64,000 nucleotides of DNA from Streptantibioticus cattleyicolor NRRL 8057 = DSM 46488 (lineage in GTDB: Bacteria; Actinomycetota; Actinomycetes; Streptomycetales; Streptomycetaceae). The stretch's first letter is position 1; each line of letters starts with the position of its first letter. Below, piece after piece: positions 8,047 to 16,533 of this stretch. Below the pieces are notes generated by a model. The model ran no database searches, was not told where the DNA came from, and saw nothing but the letters and a program-made list of their open reading frames with translations. Location: positions 5,593,228-5,657,227 of the forward strand of contig NC_017586.1 of NCBI RefSeq assembly GCF_000240165.1, in the 5' to 3' direction. The translations under genes and the position numbers were made by a program.

Positions 8047-8895
8047 TCAGGCGACCGGTGTGCCTTCCTGCTCCTGCTCGATCCGGGCGTTCCACTCCCG
8101 CTTCGACGCCTGCCAGCCGTCCTCGTCGGCGCCGCGCCGCCAGTAGCCGGAGATGGAGAGCCGGTCCCGGTCCAGGCCGCGTTCGACCCGCAGGTAACGG
8201 CGGAGTTCCTTGACGAAGTTGGCCTCGCCGTGCACGAAGACGTGCGGGGTGCCGGCCGGGAACTCCAGCGCGCGCACCGCCTCGACCAGGGCGTCGCCGA
8301 TCTGCCGGCCGTCGCGGTGCAGCCAGTGCACGGTGGTGCCGGCCGGCACGGTCAGCGGCAGTTCCTCGGCGGCGTCGGCGACCTCGACGAACGCCTCGGC
8401 GCGGGCGCCGTCCGGGATCCGCTCCAGCGCCGCCGCGATGGCCGGCAGCGCGCTCTCGTCACCGGCGAGCAGATGCCAGTCGGCGGCCGGGTCGGGGGCG
8501 TAGGCGCCGCCGGGGCCCATGAAGTGGATCTCCTCGCCGGGGCGCACCCGGGCGGCCCACGGCCCGGCCAGCCCCTCGTCGCCGTGGCCCACGAAGTCCA
8601 GCCACAGCTCGCGGGCGTCCGCGTCCCACCGCCGGACGGTGTAGGTGCGGGTGCGCGGCCACTGCTCGCGCGGCAGCTCGGCGCGGATCCGCTCGATGTC
8701 GAACGGCTCGGGGTAGGTCACCCCCTCCGGCGGGAAGAGCAGCTTGACGTAGTGGTCGCTGTACTCACCGGCGGTGAAGCCCTCCAGCCCGGGGCCGCCG
8801 AGCACCACCCGGACCAGATGCGGGGTCAGCCGCTCCACGCGCAGTACGCGGGCCCGGATGACATGTCGTTTCCTGCGCTGCGGAGCCTCCGCCAT
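8047..8895 (-). CDS. Siderophore-interacting protein (FAD-dependent ferric reductase family)
   Basis: This 282-residue cytoplasmic flavoprotein of the ViuB/SIP family reduces ferric siderophores to release iron. The N-terminal FAD-binding barrel holds RTYTVRRWD (the R-x-Y-T/S flavin motif) and GPWAARVRPGEEIHFMGPGG. The C-terminal NAD(P)H domain follows with LLAGDESALPAIAAALE and FVHGEANFVKELRRYL. The ATG at 8895 is preceded by GGGGAACG; the longer frame upstream lacks this spacing. About 70 bases upstream lies a good match to the DmdR1/IdeR iron box, so expression is expected to rise under iron limitation. It is monocistronic in this window. Confidence 0.92.
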   Translation of the reverse strand: MAEAPQRRKRHVIRARVLRVERLTPHLVRVVLGGPGLEGFTAGEYSDHYVKLLFPPEGVTYPEPFDIERIRAELPREQWPRTRTYTVRRWDADARELWLDFVGHGDEGLAGPWAARVRPGEEIHFMGPGGAYAPDPAADWHLLAGDESALPAIAAALERIPDGARAEAFVEVADAAEELPLTVPAGTTVHWLHRDGRQIGDALVEAVRALEFPAGTPHVFVHGEANFVKELRRYLRVERGLDRDRLSISGYWRRGADEDGWQASKREWNARIEQEQEGTPVA

Positions 8896-8961
8896 CGGCG
8901 TTCCCCTGTCCCTCGGATGTCCCTTGAACGGTGTTCCTCGAACCAATGATCGCACTATGAC

Positions 8962-8980
8962 TTAGGGAAGCCTAACCAAG
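8962..8980. promoter_or_regulatory. Iron box (DmdR1/IdeR-type operator)
   Basis: TTAGGGAAGCCTAACCAAG matches 14 of 19 positions of the actinobacterial iron-box consensus (TTAGGTTAGGCTAACCTAA), including both TTAGG and CTAACC half-sites. It lies 67-85 bases upstream of the siderophore-interacting protein start. An iron-loaded DtxR-family repressor would bind here; that occupancy is inferred from the sequence match. Confidence 0.8.
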
Positions 8981-9037
8981 GGTGCGGGGCAACCGTGACC
9001 CCCGGGCCCGACACGCCGCGCCGCGCGGGGCCCCGGC

Positions 9038-9973
9038 TCACCCGGCCAGCGCCTCCAGCAGCCGTTGCGCCGAGCCGCCCAGCCCCCACCGCCGCACCAG
9101 CTCCGCCAGCGCCTCCGGGTCCCGCGGCGCGCGCGGCACCGCGGTCTCCACCGGCGGCAGCGGCACGTCGTCGGCGACCTTGACCACCTTCGGGGCCACC
9201 GCCAGGTACGGGCGGGCCTCGGTCAGCCGGCGGCGCTGGGCCGGGGTGAGCGCGGAGGCCGGGTCGTCGACCGCGGCGAGGATGCCGGCCAGGTCCCCGA
9301 AGGAGTCCACCAGCTTGGCCGCCGTCTTCTCGCCGATGCCCGCCACCCCCGGCAGCCCGTCGCTGGGGTCGCCGCGCAGCAGCGCCAGCACCGCGTAACC
9401 GGGGCCGTCCACCCCGTACTTGGCGCGCAGCACCACCTCGTCGGTGGCCTGGAGCGTGCCCACGCCCTTGACCGGGTAGAGCACCCGCACCCCGCGGGCG
9501 TCGTCCACCAGCTGGAACAGGTCGCGGTCGCCGGTGACGATGTCGACCGGGCCGGCCGCGCGGGCGGTGAAGGTGCCGATCACGTCGTCGGCCTCGTAAC
9601 CGGCCACCCCGGCACGGGCGATGCCCACCGCGTCCAGCACCTGCTCGATCACCGGCACCTGCGGCGAGAGGGTGTCCGGGACCTCCTCCACGTCCGGCTC
9701 GCCGCCGGCGGTCTCCTCGGCCACCCGGTGCGCCTTGTAGGTGGGGATCAGATCCACCCGCCACTGTGGCCGCCAGTCGGCGTCCATGCAGGCCACCAGG
9801 TCGTCGGGGGAGTGGTCGGCGACCAGCCGCGCGATGAAGTCCAGCAGCCCGCGCACGGCGTTGACCGGCGTGCCGTCCGGTGCCCGCACCGAGTCGGGCA
9901 CGCCGTAGTACGCGCGGAAGTACAGGCTCGCGGTGTCGAGAAGCATCAGGCGTCGGCTCACCCGCCCGATCAT
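9038..9973 (-). CDS. 5'-3' exonuclease (polymerase I exonuclease-domain homologue)
   Basis: This stand-alone 311-residue FEN-like nuclease resembles the N-terminal domain of DNA polymerase I. The metal-binding core is visible: MLLDTASLYFRAYYG at the N-terminus, DADWRPQWR (acidic pair with the conserved basic patch), YEADDVIGTF, and VTGDRDLFQLV. A helix-hairpin-helix DNA-binding motif, GLPGVAGIGEKTAAKLV, follows. I selected the ATG at 9973 (MIGRVSRRLMLLD); a GTG four codons later or the ATG nine codons later are alternatives. It would remove RNA primers or flaps in replication or repair. No partner gene is adjacent; the divergent neighbour is the betaine transporter. Confidence 0.88.
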   Translation of the reverse strand: MIGRVSRRLMLLDTASLYFRAYYGVPDSVRAPDGTPVNAVRGLLDFIARLVADHSPDDLVACMDADWRPQWRVDLIPTYKAHRVAEETAGGEPDVEEVPDTLSPQVPVIEQVLDAVGIARAGVAGYEADDVIGTFTARAAGPVDIVTGDRDLFQLVDDARGVRVLYPVKGVGTLQATDEVVLRAKYGVDGPGYAVLALLRGDPSDGLPGVAGIGEKTAAKLVDSFGDLAGILAAVDDPASALTPAQRRRLTEARPYLAVAPKVVKVADDVPLPPVETAVPRAPRDPEALAELVRRWGLGGSAQRLLEALAG

Positions 9974-10136
9974 GCCGCACCGGACGTGCGCCGAACCCGA
10001 CCGGGTACCCGTTCGCAAGGTCATGTCACTGTGATCCGGGTCACTCTTCTGTTTGGTCCGTCCGCCCCCGGGCAGCAGCCCGCCCGGAGCTGACCCGACG
10101 TACGACGGGTCGTTCGGACCGACCCGGAGGTACACA

Positions 10137-11441
10137 GTGTCAACCCTGGAAGGCGATCACCTGTTCAAGGTGTTCGGACGCCGCCCCGAGGAAGCCGTGA
10201 CGGCGCTGAGAGCCGGCGTGGACCGTGCCGAACTGCGCGCCGCCGGCACCACGGCGGCCGTCATCGACGCCTCGTTCACCGTCGGGTCGGGCGAGATCTT
10301 CGTGGTGATGGGGCTCTCCGGGTCGGGCAAGTCCACGTTGCTGCGGATGCTCAACGGTCTCCTCGAACCCACCAGCGGACGCGTCCTCTTCGACGGCCAG
10401 GACCTCACCGCCCTGGAGCCGCGCGAGCTGCGCCGGGTGCGCTCGCACCACATCAGCATGGTCTTCCAGCACTTCGCGCTCTTCCCGCACCGCAGCGTGC
10501 TGGAGAACGCCGGCTACGGGCTGGAGGTCCAAGGCGTGGGCCGCGCCGAGCGGTTGGAGCGGGCCGCCGAGGCGCTCGCCCTGGTCGGGCTGGCCGGCTG
10601 GGAGAAGTCCTGGCCCGACGAGCTCTCCGGCGGCATGCAGCAACGCGTCGGCCTGGCCCGCGCGTTGGCCACCGACGCCGACGTGCTGCTGATGGACGAG
10701 TCCTTCAGCGCCCTCGACCCGCTGATCCGCCGCGACATGCAGGACCAGCTGCTGGAACTCCAGGCGACGCTGCGCAAGACCATCGTCTTCATCACCCACG
10801 ACCTCAACGAGGCCATGCGCCTCGGCGACCGCATCGCCGTGATGCGCGACGGACGCATCGTGCAGATCGGCACCGCCGAGGAGATCCTGGTCGACCCGGC
10901 CGACGACTACGTGGCCTCCTTCGTCCAGGACGTGGACCGCTCCCGGGTGCTCACCGCCCGCACCATCATGTCCGAGCCGCGCGTCGTGCTCGCCCCCGGA
11001 ACCTCCGCCGGGTCGGCGGTGCGCACGCTGCGCAGCAGCCACGCCGACGGCGGCTACGTGGTCGAGGGCGGCCGGCGGCTGGTGGGCGCGGTCACCGAGG
11101 AGGCGGTGGCGGCCGTCGCCGACCGGCCCAAGGCGGTGGTGGGCGACCTGATGGACGGCGAACCGGTCACCGTGGACGCCGACACCCCGCTGGCCGACCT
11201 GTTCACCCCCTGCTCGCTCAGCGGCCTGCCGGTCGCCGTCACCGACGAGCAGGACCGGCTGGTCGGGGTCGTCCCCCGGGAGGCGCTGCTGGCCGCGCTC
11301 GGCGACGAGCCCAAGGCCGTGGTCAGCCTCGACCGGCACCGCCAGGCCCGCGCGGCCAAGACCGCCCCGGCCCCCGCCGCCCCGTCGGACGCCGCCGCCC
11401 CGGCCGCGCCCGCCGCCCGCAAGGAGGCCGCCGGTGCCTAG
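10137..11441 (+). CDS. Glycine betaine/choline ABC transporter ATP-binding subunit (OpuAA/ProV type)
   Basis: This 434-residue ATPase powers uptake of compatible solutes. Walker A is GLSGSGKST (about residues 59-67), the signature is [15 protein letters not shown], Walker B is [13 protein letters not shown], and the switch is ITHDLNEAM. Two CBS motifs occupy roughly residues 280-390 ([15 protein letters not shown] and [16 protein letters not shown]), the module that senses ionic strength in OpuA transporters. A low-complexity Ala/Pro tail follows. The GTG start at 10137 has CGGAGG six bases upstream; the open frame extends further upstream without a ribosome site. It overlaps the permease gene by 8 bases, forming a two-gene operon. 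Confidence 0.93.
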   Translation: MSTLEGDHLFKVFGRRPEEAVTALRAGVDRAELRAAGTTAAVIDASFTVGSGEIFVVMGLSGSGKSTLLRMLNGLLEPTSGRVLFDGQDLTALEPRELRRVRSHHISMVFQHFALFPHRSVLENAGYGLEVQGVGRAERLERAAEALALVGLAGWEKSWPDELSGGMQQRVGLARALATDADVLLMDESFSALDPLIRRDMQDQLLELQATLRKTIVFITHDLNEAMRLGDRIAVMRDGRIVQIGTAEEILVDPADDYVASFVQDVDRSRVLTARTIMSEPRVVLAPGTSAGSAVRTLRSSHADGGYVVEGGRRLVGAVTEEAVAAVADRPKAVVGDLMDGEPVTVDADTPLADLFTPCSLSGLPVAVTDEQDRLVGVVPREALLAALGDEPKAVVSLDRHRQARAAKTAPAPAAPSDAAAPAAPAARKEAAGA

Positions 11442-14064
11442 GCTCCCGCTCGGCGACTGGGTCGACTCCGCCGTCGCCTTCCTCCAGCACCATCTCGCCT
11501 GGCTCTTCGACGCCGTCTCCACCGTCGTCTCCGCCATGTACAACGGCCTGGACGCGGTGCTCTCCGCCCCCGCCCCGCTGCTGATGGCCGGCATCCTCGC
11601 GGTGCTGGCGCTGTGGCTGCGCGGGGTGACCGCGGCGGTGCTCACCTTCGCCGGCTTCGCGCTGGTGGACTCGGTGGAGCAGTGGGGTCCGGCCATGCAG
11701 ACGCTGTCGCTGGTGCTGGTCGCCACCGTGATCACCGTGGTGCTCGCGGTGCCGCTGGGCATCTGGGCCGCCCGCAGGTCCGGCGTCTCCGCGGTGCTGC
11801 GCCCGGTGCTGGACTTCATGCAGACCATGCCGGCCTTCGTCTACCTCATCCCCGGCATCTTCTTCTTCGGCGTCGGCACCGTCCCCGGCATCATCGCCAC
11901 CATCGTCTTCGCCATGCCGCCCGGGGTGCGCATGACCGAGCTGGGGATCCGCCAGGTCGACGGCGAACTCGTCGAGGCCGCCGAGGCGTTCGGCACCACC
12001 TCCCGCAACACCCTGCTGCGGGTCCAGCTGCCGCTGGCGCTCCCCACCATCCTGGCCGGCATCAACCAGGTGATCATGCTGGCGCTCTCCATGGTCGTCA
12101 TCGCCGGCATGGTCGGCGGCGGCGGTCTGGGCGCCTCGGTCTTCACCGCGATCAGCCAGGTCAACGTGGGGCTGGGCTTCGAAGGCGGCATCGCGGTGGT
12201 CATCCTGGCGATGTACCTGGACCGGATGACCGGCGCGCTGGGCAGCCAGGTCTCCCCGCTGGGCCGCCGCGCCCTCGCCAAGGCCGCCGCCACCGCCGGC
12301 CGCGGCGCCCGGATCTTCCGCTACCGCCCGCACACCGCGGTGGCCGTGGTCGGCGTCGTCGCCCTCGCCCTGGTGGCCGGCGGCATGCACCTGGCCGACC
12401 GCCCCGGCGGCACCCAGGCCGCGGCCGGGTCCGACGTCGGCAAGGGACGCACCATCCACCTCGGCTACATCTCCTGGGACGAGGGCGTCGCCACCAGCTT
12501 CCTGTGGAAGGAGATCCTGGAACGCCGCGGCTACCACGTGGACGCGGCCACCTACGACGTCGGCGCCCTCTACACCGGCATGGCCGACGGCCGCGTCGAC
12601 TTCGAGACCGACTCCTGGCTGCCCACCACCCACGCCCAGTACTGGCAGCGGTACGGCAAGGACCTCGCCGACCTGGGCTCCTGGTACGGGCCCACGTCGC
12701 TGGAGGTCAGCGTCCCCTCCTACGTCAAGGACGTCCACTCGCTGGCCGACCTGAAGGGCAGGGCGTCGCAGTTCGGCGGCCGGATCATCGGCATCGAACC
12801 CGGCGCCGGCGAGATGAACCTGCTCAAGTCCAAGGTGCTGCCCGCCTACGGACTCGACAAGGAATACCAGCTCACCACCGGCTCCACCGCCTCCATGCTG
12901 GCCCAGCTGGCCCGTTCCTACGCCAAGCACGAGCCGGTGGCCGTGGTGCTGTGGTCGCCGCACTGGGCGTACAGCAAGTACCAGCTGACCAAACTCGCCG
13001 ACCCCAAGGGCGCGTTCGGCACCGGTGACCGCCTGCACACCCTGGCCGCCAAGGGCTTCCCCGCCAAGGAGCCGGTGGTGGCCGGCTGGCTGAAGAAGTT
13101 CCACCTCGGCGAGGCCGACCTGTCCAGCCTGGAGGCCGCCGTCCAGGACGCCGGGCAGGGCCATGAGCAGCAGGGCGTGCGCACCTGGCTGGACAAGCAC
13201 CCCGGCCTGGTGGACGAGCTGGCCCCGGTGCCCGGCGCCGCCCCCGCCCACGGCAAGGACGCCGGCGAGGCCGTCAGCCTCGGCTACTTCCCCTGGGACG
13301 AGTCGGTGGCCACCACCTACCTGTGGAAGGACGTGCTCCAGGCCCGCGGCTACCGGCCGCGCGTCCAGCAGTACGACGTCGGCGCGATGTTCACCGCCAT
13401 GGCCGGCGGACAGATCGACATGGAGACCGACGGCTGGCTGCCCAACGCCCAGAAGCAGTACTGGGACCGGTACCACGACGACCTCACCGACCTCGGCGCC
13501 TGGTACGACCGCACCTCGCTGGAGATCAGCGTCCCCTCCTACGTCAAGGACGTCCACTCGCTGGCCGACCTGAAGGGCAGGGCGTCGCAGTTCGGCGGCC
13601 GGATCATCGGCATCGAACCCGGCACGGGGGAGATGAACCTGCTCAAGTCCAAGGTGCTGCCCGCCTACGGACTCGACAAGGAGTACACCGTCACCGAGGG
13701 CAGCTCGCCGAGCATGCTCGCCCAGCTGGCCCGTTCCTACGCCAAGCACGAGCCGGTGGCCGTGGTGCTGTGGTCGCCGCACTGGGCGTACAGCAAGTAT
13801 CAGCTGACCAAACTCGCCGATCCCAAGGGCGCGTTCGGTGACACCAACCAGATCCACGCGCTGGCGCACACCGGCTTCGAGCGGAAGTTCCCCGAGCTGA
13901 ACGGCTGGCTGCGCCACTGGCACATGAGCGAGGCGCAGCTCGGCGGCCTGGAGAAGCAGATCCAGGAGGCCGGTCCCGGCCACGAGGAACAGGCCGTCAA
14001 GGCGTGGATCGACGCCCACCCGGGCATCGTCGACGAGATGGCCCCGGTCGGCGCCACGGCGTGA
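11434..14064 (+). CDS. Betaine/choline ABC permease fused to two tandem substrate-binding domains
   Basis: This 876-residue protein combines the membrane subunit (residues 1-330, several hydrophobic segments, coupling motif [22 protein letters not shown]) with two ProX/OpuAC-type binding domains, about residues 337-605 and 606-876. Each begins with a W-D-E motif ([18 protein letters not shown] and [18 protein letters not shown]) and contains an SPHWAY segment near the end; their conserved Trp/Tyr residues suit quaternary-ammonium ligands. The GTG start has AAGGAGG upstream inside the ATPase gene. The two domains differ at their ends but share blocks that are identical even at the DNA level (see repeats), implying recent conversion. 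Osmoprotectant import is the expected role. Confidence 0.92.
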   Translation: MPRLPLGDWVDSAVAFLQHHLAWLFDAVSTVVSAMYNGLDAVLSAPAPLLMAGILAVLALWLRGVTAAVLTFAGFALVDSVEQWGPAMQTLSLVLVATVITVVLAVPLGIWAARRSGVSAVLRPVLDFMQTMPAFVYLIPGIFFFGVGTVPGIIATIVFAMPPGVRMTELGIRQVDGELVEAAEAFGTTSRNTLLRVQLPLALPTILAGINQVIMLALSMVVIAGMVGGGGLGASVFTAISQVNVGLGFEGGIAVVILAMYLDRMTGALGSQVSPLGRRALAKAAATAGRGARIFRYRPHTAVAVVGVVALALVAGGMHLADRPGGTQAAAGSDVGKGRTIHLGYISWDEGVATSFLWKEILERRGYHVDAATYDVGALYTGMADGRVDFETDSWLPTTHAQYWQRYGKDLADLGSWYGPTSLEVSVPSYVKDVHSLADLKGRASQFGGRIIGIEPGAGEMNLLKSKVLPAYGLDKEYQLTTGSTASMLAQLARSYAKHEPVAVVLWSPHWAYSKYQLTKLADPKGAFGTGDRLHTLAAKGFPAKEPVVAGWLKKFHLGEADLSSLEAAVQDAGQGHEQQGVRTWLDKHPGLVDELAPVPGAAPAHGKDAGEAVSLGYFPWDESVATTYLWKDVLQARGYRPRVQQYDVGAMFTAMAGGQIDMETDGWLPNAQKQYWDRYHDDLTDLGAWYDRTSLEISVPSYVKDVHSLADLKGRASQFGGRIIGIEPGTGEMNLLKSKVLPAYGLDKEYTVTEGSSPSMLAQLARSYAKHEPVAVVLWSPHWAYSKYQLTKLADPKGAFGDTNQIHALAHTGFERKFPELNGWLRHWHMSEAQLGGLEKQIQEAGPGHEEQAVKAWIDAHPGIVDEMAPVGATA
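12709..12979 (+). repeat. Intragenic direct repeat, copy 1 (first substrate-binding domain)
   Basis: The first 96 bases (12709-12804) are identical to 13528-13623, at an offset of 819 bases (273 codons). A second block (12811-12863) and a third (12901-12979) are also identical to their counterparts, with diverged sequence between and outside them. Confidence 0.9.
13528..13798 (+). repeat. Intragenic direct repeat, copy 2 (second substrate-binding domain)
   Basis: This is the partner of 12709-12979. Synonymous third positions are shared across the identical blocks, whereas flanking parts of the two domains differ in protein and DNA. The pattern indicates gene conversion and not conserved codon choice. 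Confidence 0.9.
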
Positions 14065-14071
14065 CCCCGCC

Positions 14072-14099
14072 CGGCCCCGGACCGCGCGGTCCGGGGCCG
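14072..14099 (+). terminator. Hairpin terminator of the betaine transporter operon
   Basis: A 12-bp perfect stem (CGGCCCCGGACC with its complement) closes a GCGC loop, starting 8 bases after the permease stop codon. Confidence 0.8.
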
Positions 14100-14121
14100 C
14101 CACCCGCTTCGGAGGAGCCCC

Positions 14122-15444
14122 ATGCGCGTCGTCTCCCTGGTGCCCTCGCTCACCGAGGCGGTCGCCGTAACCGCCCCCGGGCTGCTGGTCGCCGCCACCG
14201 ACTGGTGCACCCACCCGGCCGGGCTCGACGTGGTGCGCGTCGGCGGCACCAAGAACCCCGACACCGCGCGCATCACCGCCCTCGCCCCCGACCTGGTGAT
14301 CGCCAACGAGGAGGAGAACCGGCCCGCCGACCTCGCCGCGCTGCGTGCCGCCGGGCTGACCGTCCTCGTCACCGAGGTACGCACCCTCGACCAGGGCTTC
14401 GCCGAACTCCACCGGGTGCTCACCGAAGGCTGCGGCCTGGACCGCCCCGGCTGGCTGGACGAGGCCGAGGCGGCCTGGCGCGACCTGCCCGCCCCGCACC
14501 GCCGCGTCCGCGCGGTGATCCCCGTCTGGCGCCGCCCCTGGATGGTGCTGGGCCGCGCCACCTTCGCCGGTGACCTGCTGGCCCGGCTCGGCGTGGACAA
14601 CCTCTACGCCGGCCACCCCGACCGCTACCCGAAGGCGGGCATCGGCGAACTGCGCGCGTCCGGCGCCGAGTTGGTGGTGCTCCCGGACGAGCCCTACCGC
14701 TTCACCGCCGACGACGGCCCGGAAGCCTTCCCCGGGCTGCCCGCCGCCCTGGTCGGCGGACGCCACCTGACCTGGTACGGCCCCTCGCTGCGGCAGGCCC
14801 CCGAGGTCCTCGGCGCGGCCCTGGCGGCGGCGCGCAAGACGGTCAGCCGGCCGGGGCGGTGCGGGCGGACGCGTACTCCACGGCCGCCGTCACCAACGCC
14901 CGCACCACGCCGTGGTCCTCGCCCCGCTCCGGATGCCACTGGACCCCCACGGCGAAGCCGGGGCCGGGGTGTTCGAGGGCTTCCACGGTGCCGTCGGGGG
15001 CGTGGGCGGTGGCGGTCAGCCCGTGGCCGAGGCGGTCGACGGCCTGGTGGTGATGGGTGGCCACCAGGGCGCCGTCGGCAACCAGCCGGGCGGTACGGGT
15101 GCCGGGCACCGGGGTCACCTGGTGCTCGTCGAAGACACCGGCGACCGGGTTGTGCCCGACGTGGCCCACCCGGTCCGGCAGGTGTTGCAGCAAGGTGCCG
15201 CCGGCGTGCACGTTCATCAGCTGCATGCCCCGGCAGATGCCGAGCACCGGCACCTCGCGCTCCAACGCGGCGGCCAGCAGCGCCAGTTCCCAGGCGTCCC
15301 GCTCCGGCACCGGCGTGCCGCAACTCGGGTGGGGTTCCTGGCCGTACAGCGCCGGGTCCAGGTCCTCGCCGCCGGCCAGGATCAGCCCGTCGAGCCGGGC
15401 CACCACCGCCCCGGCCGCGTCCGGGGCGTCCGGCGGCAGCATGA
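14122..15444 (+). CDS. Cobalamin-type helical-backbone metal-receptor protein without a normal stop
   Basis: About the first 240 residues match the cytoplasmic BtuF-like family: VVSLVPSLTEAVA at the N-terminus, TDWCTHPAGL, RVGGTKNPDTARITALAPDLVIANEEEN, then VIPVWRRPWMVLGRATFAGDLLARLGVDNLY and a closing WYGPSLRQAPEVLGAALAAA. There is no signal peptide. The ATG is preceded by GGAGGAG. After about base 14,845 the frame stays open for 600 bases on the antisense of the amidotransferase gene, giving an Arg/Pro-rich tail that looks non-natural. The ancestral stop seems to have been lost near the convergent gene's end, or a frameshift hides it. Ligand binding (B12 or metal) is inferred from the family. 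Confidence 0.7.
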   Translation: MRVVSLVPSLTEAVAVTAPGLLVAATDWCTHPAGLDVVRVGGTKNPDTARITALAPDLVIANEEENRPADLAALRAAGLTVLVTEVRTLDQGFAELHRVLTEGCGLDRPGWLDEAEAAWRDLPAPHRRVRAVIPVWRRPWMVLGRATFAGDLLARLGVDNLYAGHPDRYPKAGIGELRASGAELVVLPDEPYRFTADDGPEAFPGLPAALVGGRHLTWYGPSLRQAPEVLGAALAAARKTVSRPGRCGRTRTPRPPSPTPAPRRGPRPAPDATGPPRRSRGRGVRGLPRCRRGRGRWRSARGRGGRRPGGDGWPPGRRRQPAGRYGCRAPGSPGARRRHRRPGCARRGPPGPAGVAARCRRRARSSAACPGRCRAPAPRAPTRRPAAPVPRRPAPAPACRNSGGVPGRTAPGPGPRRRPGSARRAGPPPPRPRPGRPAAA

Positions 15445-15574
15445 CCACCAGGCCGCCGGCGCCCTGCACGTACCGGGGATAGAGGGTCGGCAGCAGCGCG
15501 GCCGGCAACCGCCAGACCGCCCAGCGGGCCTCGGCGACGTAGGTGGTGACACCGATCAGCGGTGGGCTTGGCAC
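14843..15574 (-). CDS. Class I glutamine amidotransferase, gamma-glutamyl hydrolase (PuuD-like)
   Basis: This 243-residue peptidase C26 protein has the nucleophile Cys114 in GICRGMQL, the oxyanion region LILAGGEDLDP, and the catalytic His-Glu pair in WHPE (214-216). PuuD-type enzymes cleave gamma-glutamyl amides, for example gamma-Glu-GABA. Here it lies next to a FadR-like regulator and a glutamine-synthetase-like ligase that makes gamma-glutamyl amides, so it probably removes the glutamyl group at the end of the pathway. A CATACCTT half-site identical to half of the regulator's operator lies about 56 bases upstream, suggesting shared control. The gene overlaps the stop-less extension of the convergent BtuF-like gene. 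Confidence 0.88.
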   Translation of the reverse strand: MPSPPLIGVTTYVAEARWAVWRLPAALLPTLYPRYVQGAGGLVVMLPPDAPDAAGAVVARLDGLILAGGEDLDPALYGQEPHPSCGTPVPERDAWELALLAAALEREVPVLGICRGMQLMNVHAGGTLLQHLPDRVGHVGHNPVAGVFDEHQVTPVPGTRTARLVADGALVATHHHQAVDRLGHGLTATAHAPDGTVEALEHPGPGFAVGVQWHPERGEDHGVVRALVTAAVEYASARTAPAG

Positions 15575-15629
15575 CCTTCGTTCCTTCCCTCCGGGATTCC
15601 GGCCGACACGTTCCGCAATGGATCGCGGT

Positions 15630-15643
15630 CATACCTTTACCTG
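15630..15643. promoter_or_regulatory. Half-site of the FadR-like regulator's operator before the gamma-glutamyl hydrolase gene
   Basis: CATACCTTTACCTG shares CATACCTT with the palindrome at 16479-16498 and adds a second TACC. It lies 56-69 bases upstream of the amidotransferase start on the minus strand, a normal operator position. Confidence 0.45.
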
Positions 15644-15674
15644 CCGGACGGCGGCGGGCAAGACCCCGGCCGGG

Positions 15675-16436
15675 TCAGCTCAGGAAGCCGCGCAGCAACG
15701 CCGCCGTCCCCGCGCAGTGCTCACGCATCACCTCGCGCGCCCCCTCCGCGTCCCCCTCCAGCACGGCGTCCACCAGCGCGGCGTGCTGCGCCTGCGAGTG
15801 CTCCAGGTTGCGCACCAGCAGCGGGATGGCGTCCAGCAGGTCGTTGACCTGGGCCCGCACCGAGGCGTAGGCGGCGGCCAGGGACGGTGAGCCGGACAGC
15901 TCGGCCAGCGTCAGATGGAGCCGGGTGTCCAGCCGGCGGTACTCGCCCAGCGGCGCGGCACCGGTGGCGGCGAACGCCTCCCGCAGCCGCTCGCGCTCCC
16001 CCCGCGCCAACTCCCGCGCCGCGCACTGCTCGGCCGCCCCCACCTCCAGCACCTCGCGAAAGCGCAGCACGTCCGCCAGGTCCACCCGGGCGATGCGGCG
16101 CCGCAGTTCGTCCCGGCCGCCGGGGCCGGCCACGGGGTCCACGCCGCCCGCCCGGTACCGCACGAAGGTGCCGCCGTACCGGCCGCGCCGGGACTCCACC
16201 AGCCCCTCGTCCTGGAGCACCTTGAGCACCTCGCGCAGCGTCACCCGGCTGATCCGCAGCCGCTCGGCCAACTCCCGCTCCGGCGGCAGCCGTTCACCGT
16301 AGGCCACCAGGCCCAGCCGCAGCACCTGGAGTATCTGCTCCAGCGCCTCCTCGAAACCGCTGCCCGCCCGCACCGGACGCAGCCCCGGCACCACCGGTCC
16401 GGCCGCGCCGGGCCCCCGCTCCCGCGACCCGCTCAC
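15675..16436 (-). CDS. epuRII: FadR/GntR-family repressor, EpuRII-like
   Basis: This 253-residue regulator has an N-terminal winged helix (YGERLPPERELAERLRISRVTLREVLKVLQDEGLVESRRGRYGGTFV) and a C-terminal FCD all-helical ligand domain (RFREVLEVGAAEQ, then histidines in LHLTLAELSG and the REHC region that usually bind metal). I chose the GTG at 16436, which has GGAGGG six bases upstream; the ATG two codons earlier is too close to it. It is divergent from a glnA4-like gene, with a perfect palindrome between them, matching the S. coelicolor epuRII/glnA4 pair in which the FadR-like protein represses gamma-glutamylethanolamide synthesis. The name is by context. Confidence 0.82.
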   Translation of the reverse strand: MSGSRERGPGAAGPVVPGLRPVRAGSGFEEALEQILQVLRLGLVAYGERLPPERELAERLRISRVTLREVLKVLQDEGLVESRRGRYGGTFVRYRAGGVDPVAGPGGRDELRRRIARVDLADVLRFREVLEVGAAEQCAARELARGERERLREAFAATGAAPLGEYRRLDTRLHLTLAELSGSPSLAAAYASVRAQVNDLLDAIPLLVRNLEHSQAQHAALVDAVLEGDAEGAREVMREHCAGTAALLRGFLS

Positions 16437-16478
16437 CGGCATCCCTCCGCGACGTCTCCCGCGCCCTCTTCCCAACCA

Positions 16479-16498
16479 AAGGTACGAGCCCATACCTT
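16479..16498. promoter_or_regulatory. Palindromic operator between the regulator and glnA4
   Basis: AAGGTA and TACCTT form a perfect 6-bp inverted repeat with an 8-base spacer, lying 36-55 bases before glnA4 and 43-62 before the divergent regulator. FadR-type proteins bind short palindromes of this sort, so the regulator likely controls both its own gene and glnA4 here. Confidence 0.65.
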
Positions 16499-16533
16499 AG
16501 GCCCCCCGGCCCACCGACAGGGAGGCTCACCCC

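Noticed and set aside
11323-14766. 1147-codon open frame on the minus strand
   Set aside because: It is antisense to the betaine transporter genes and arises from GC-biased third positions; its product is Gly/His/Gln/Val-rich with no domain.
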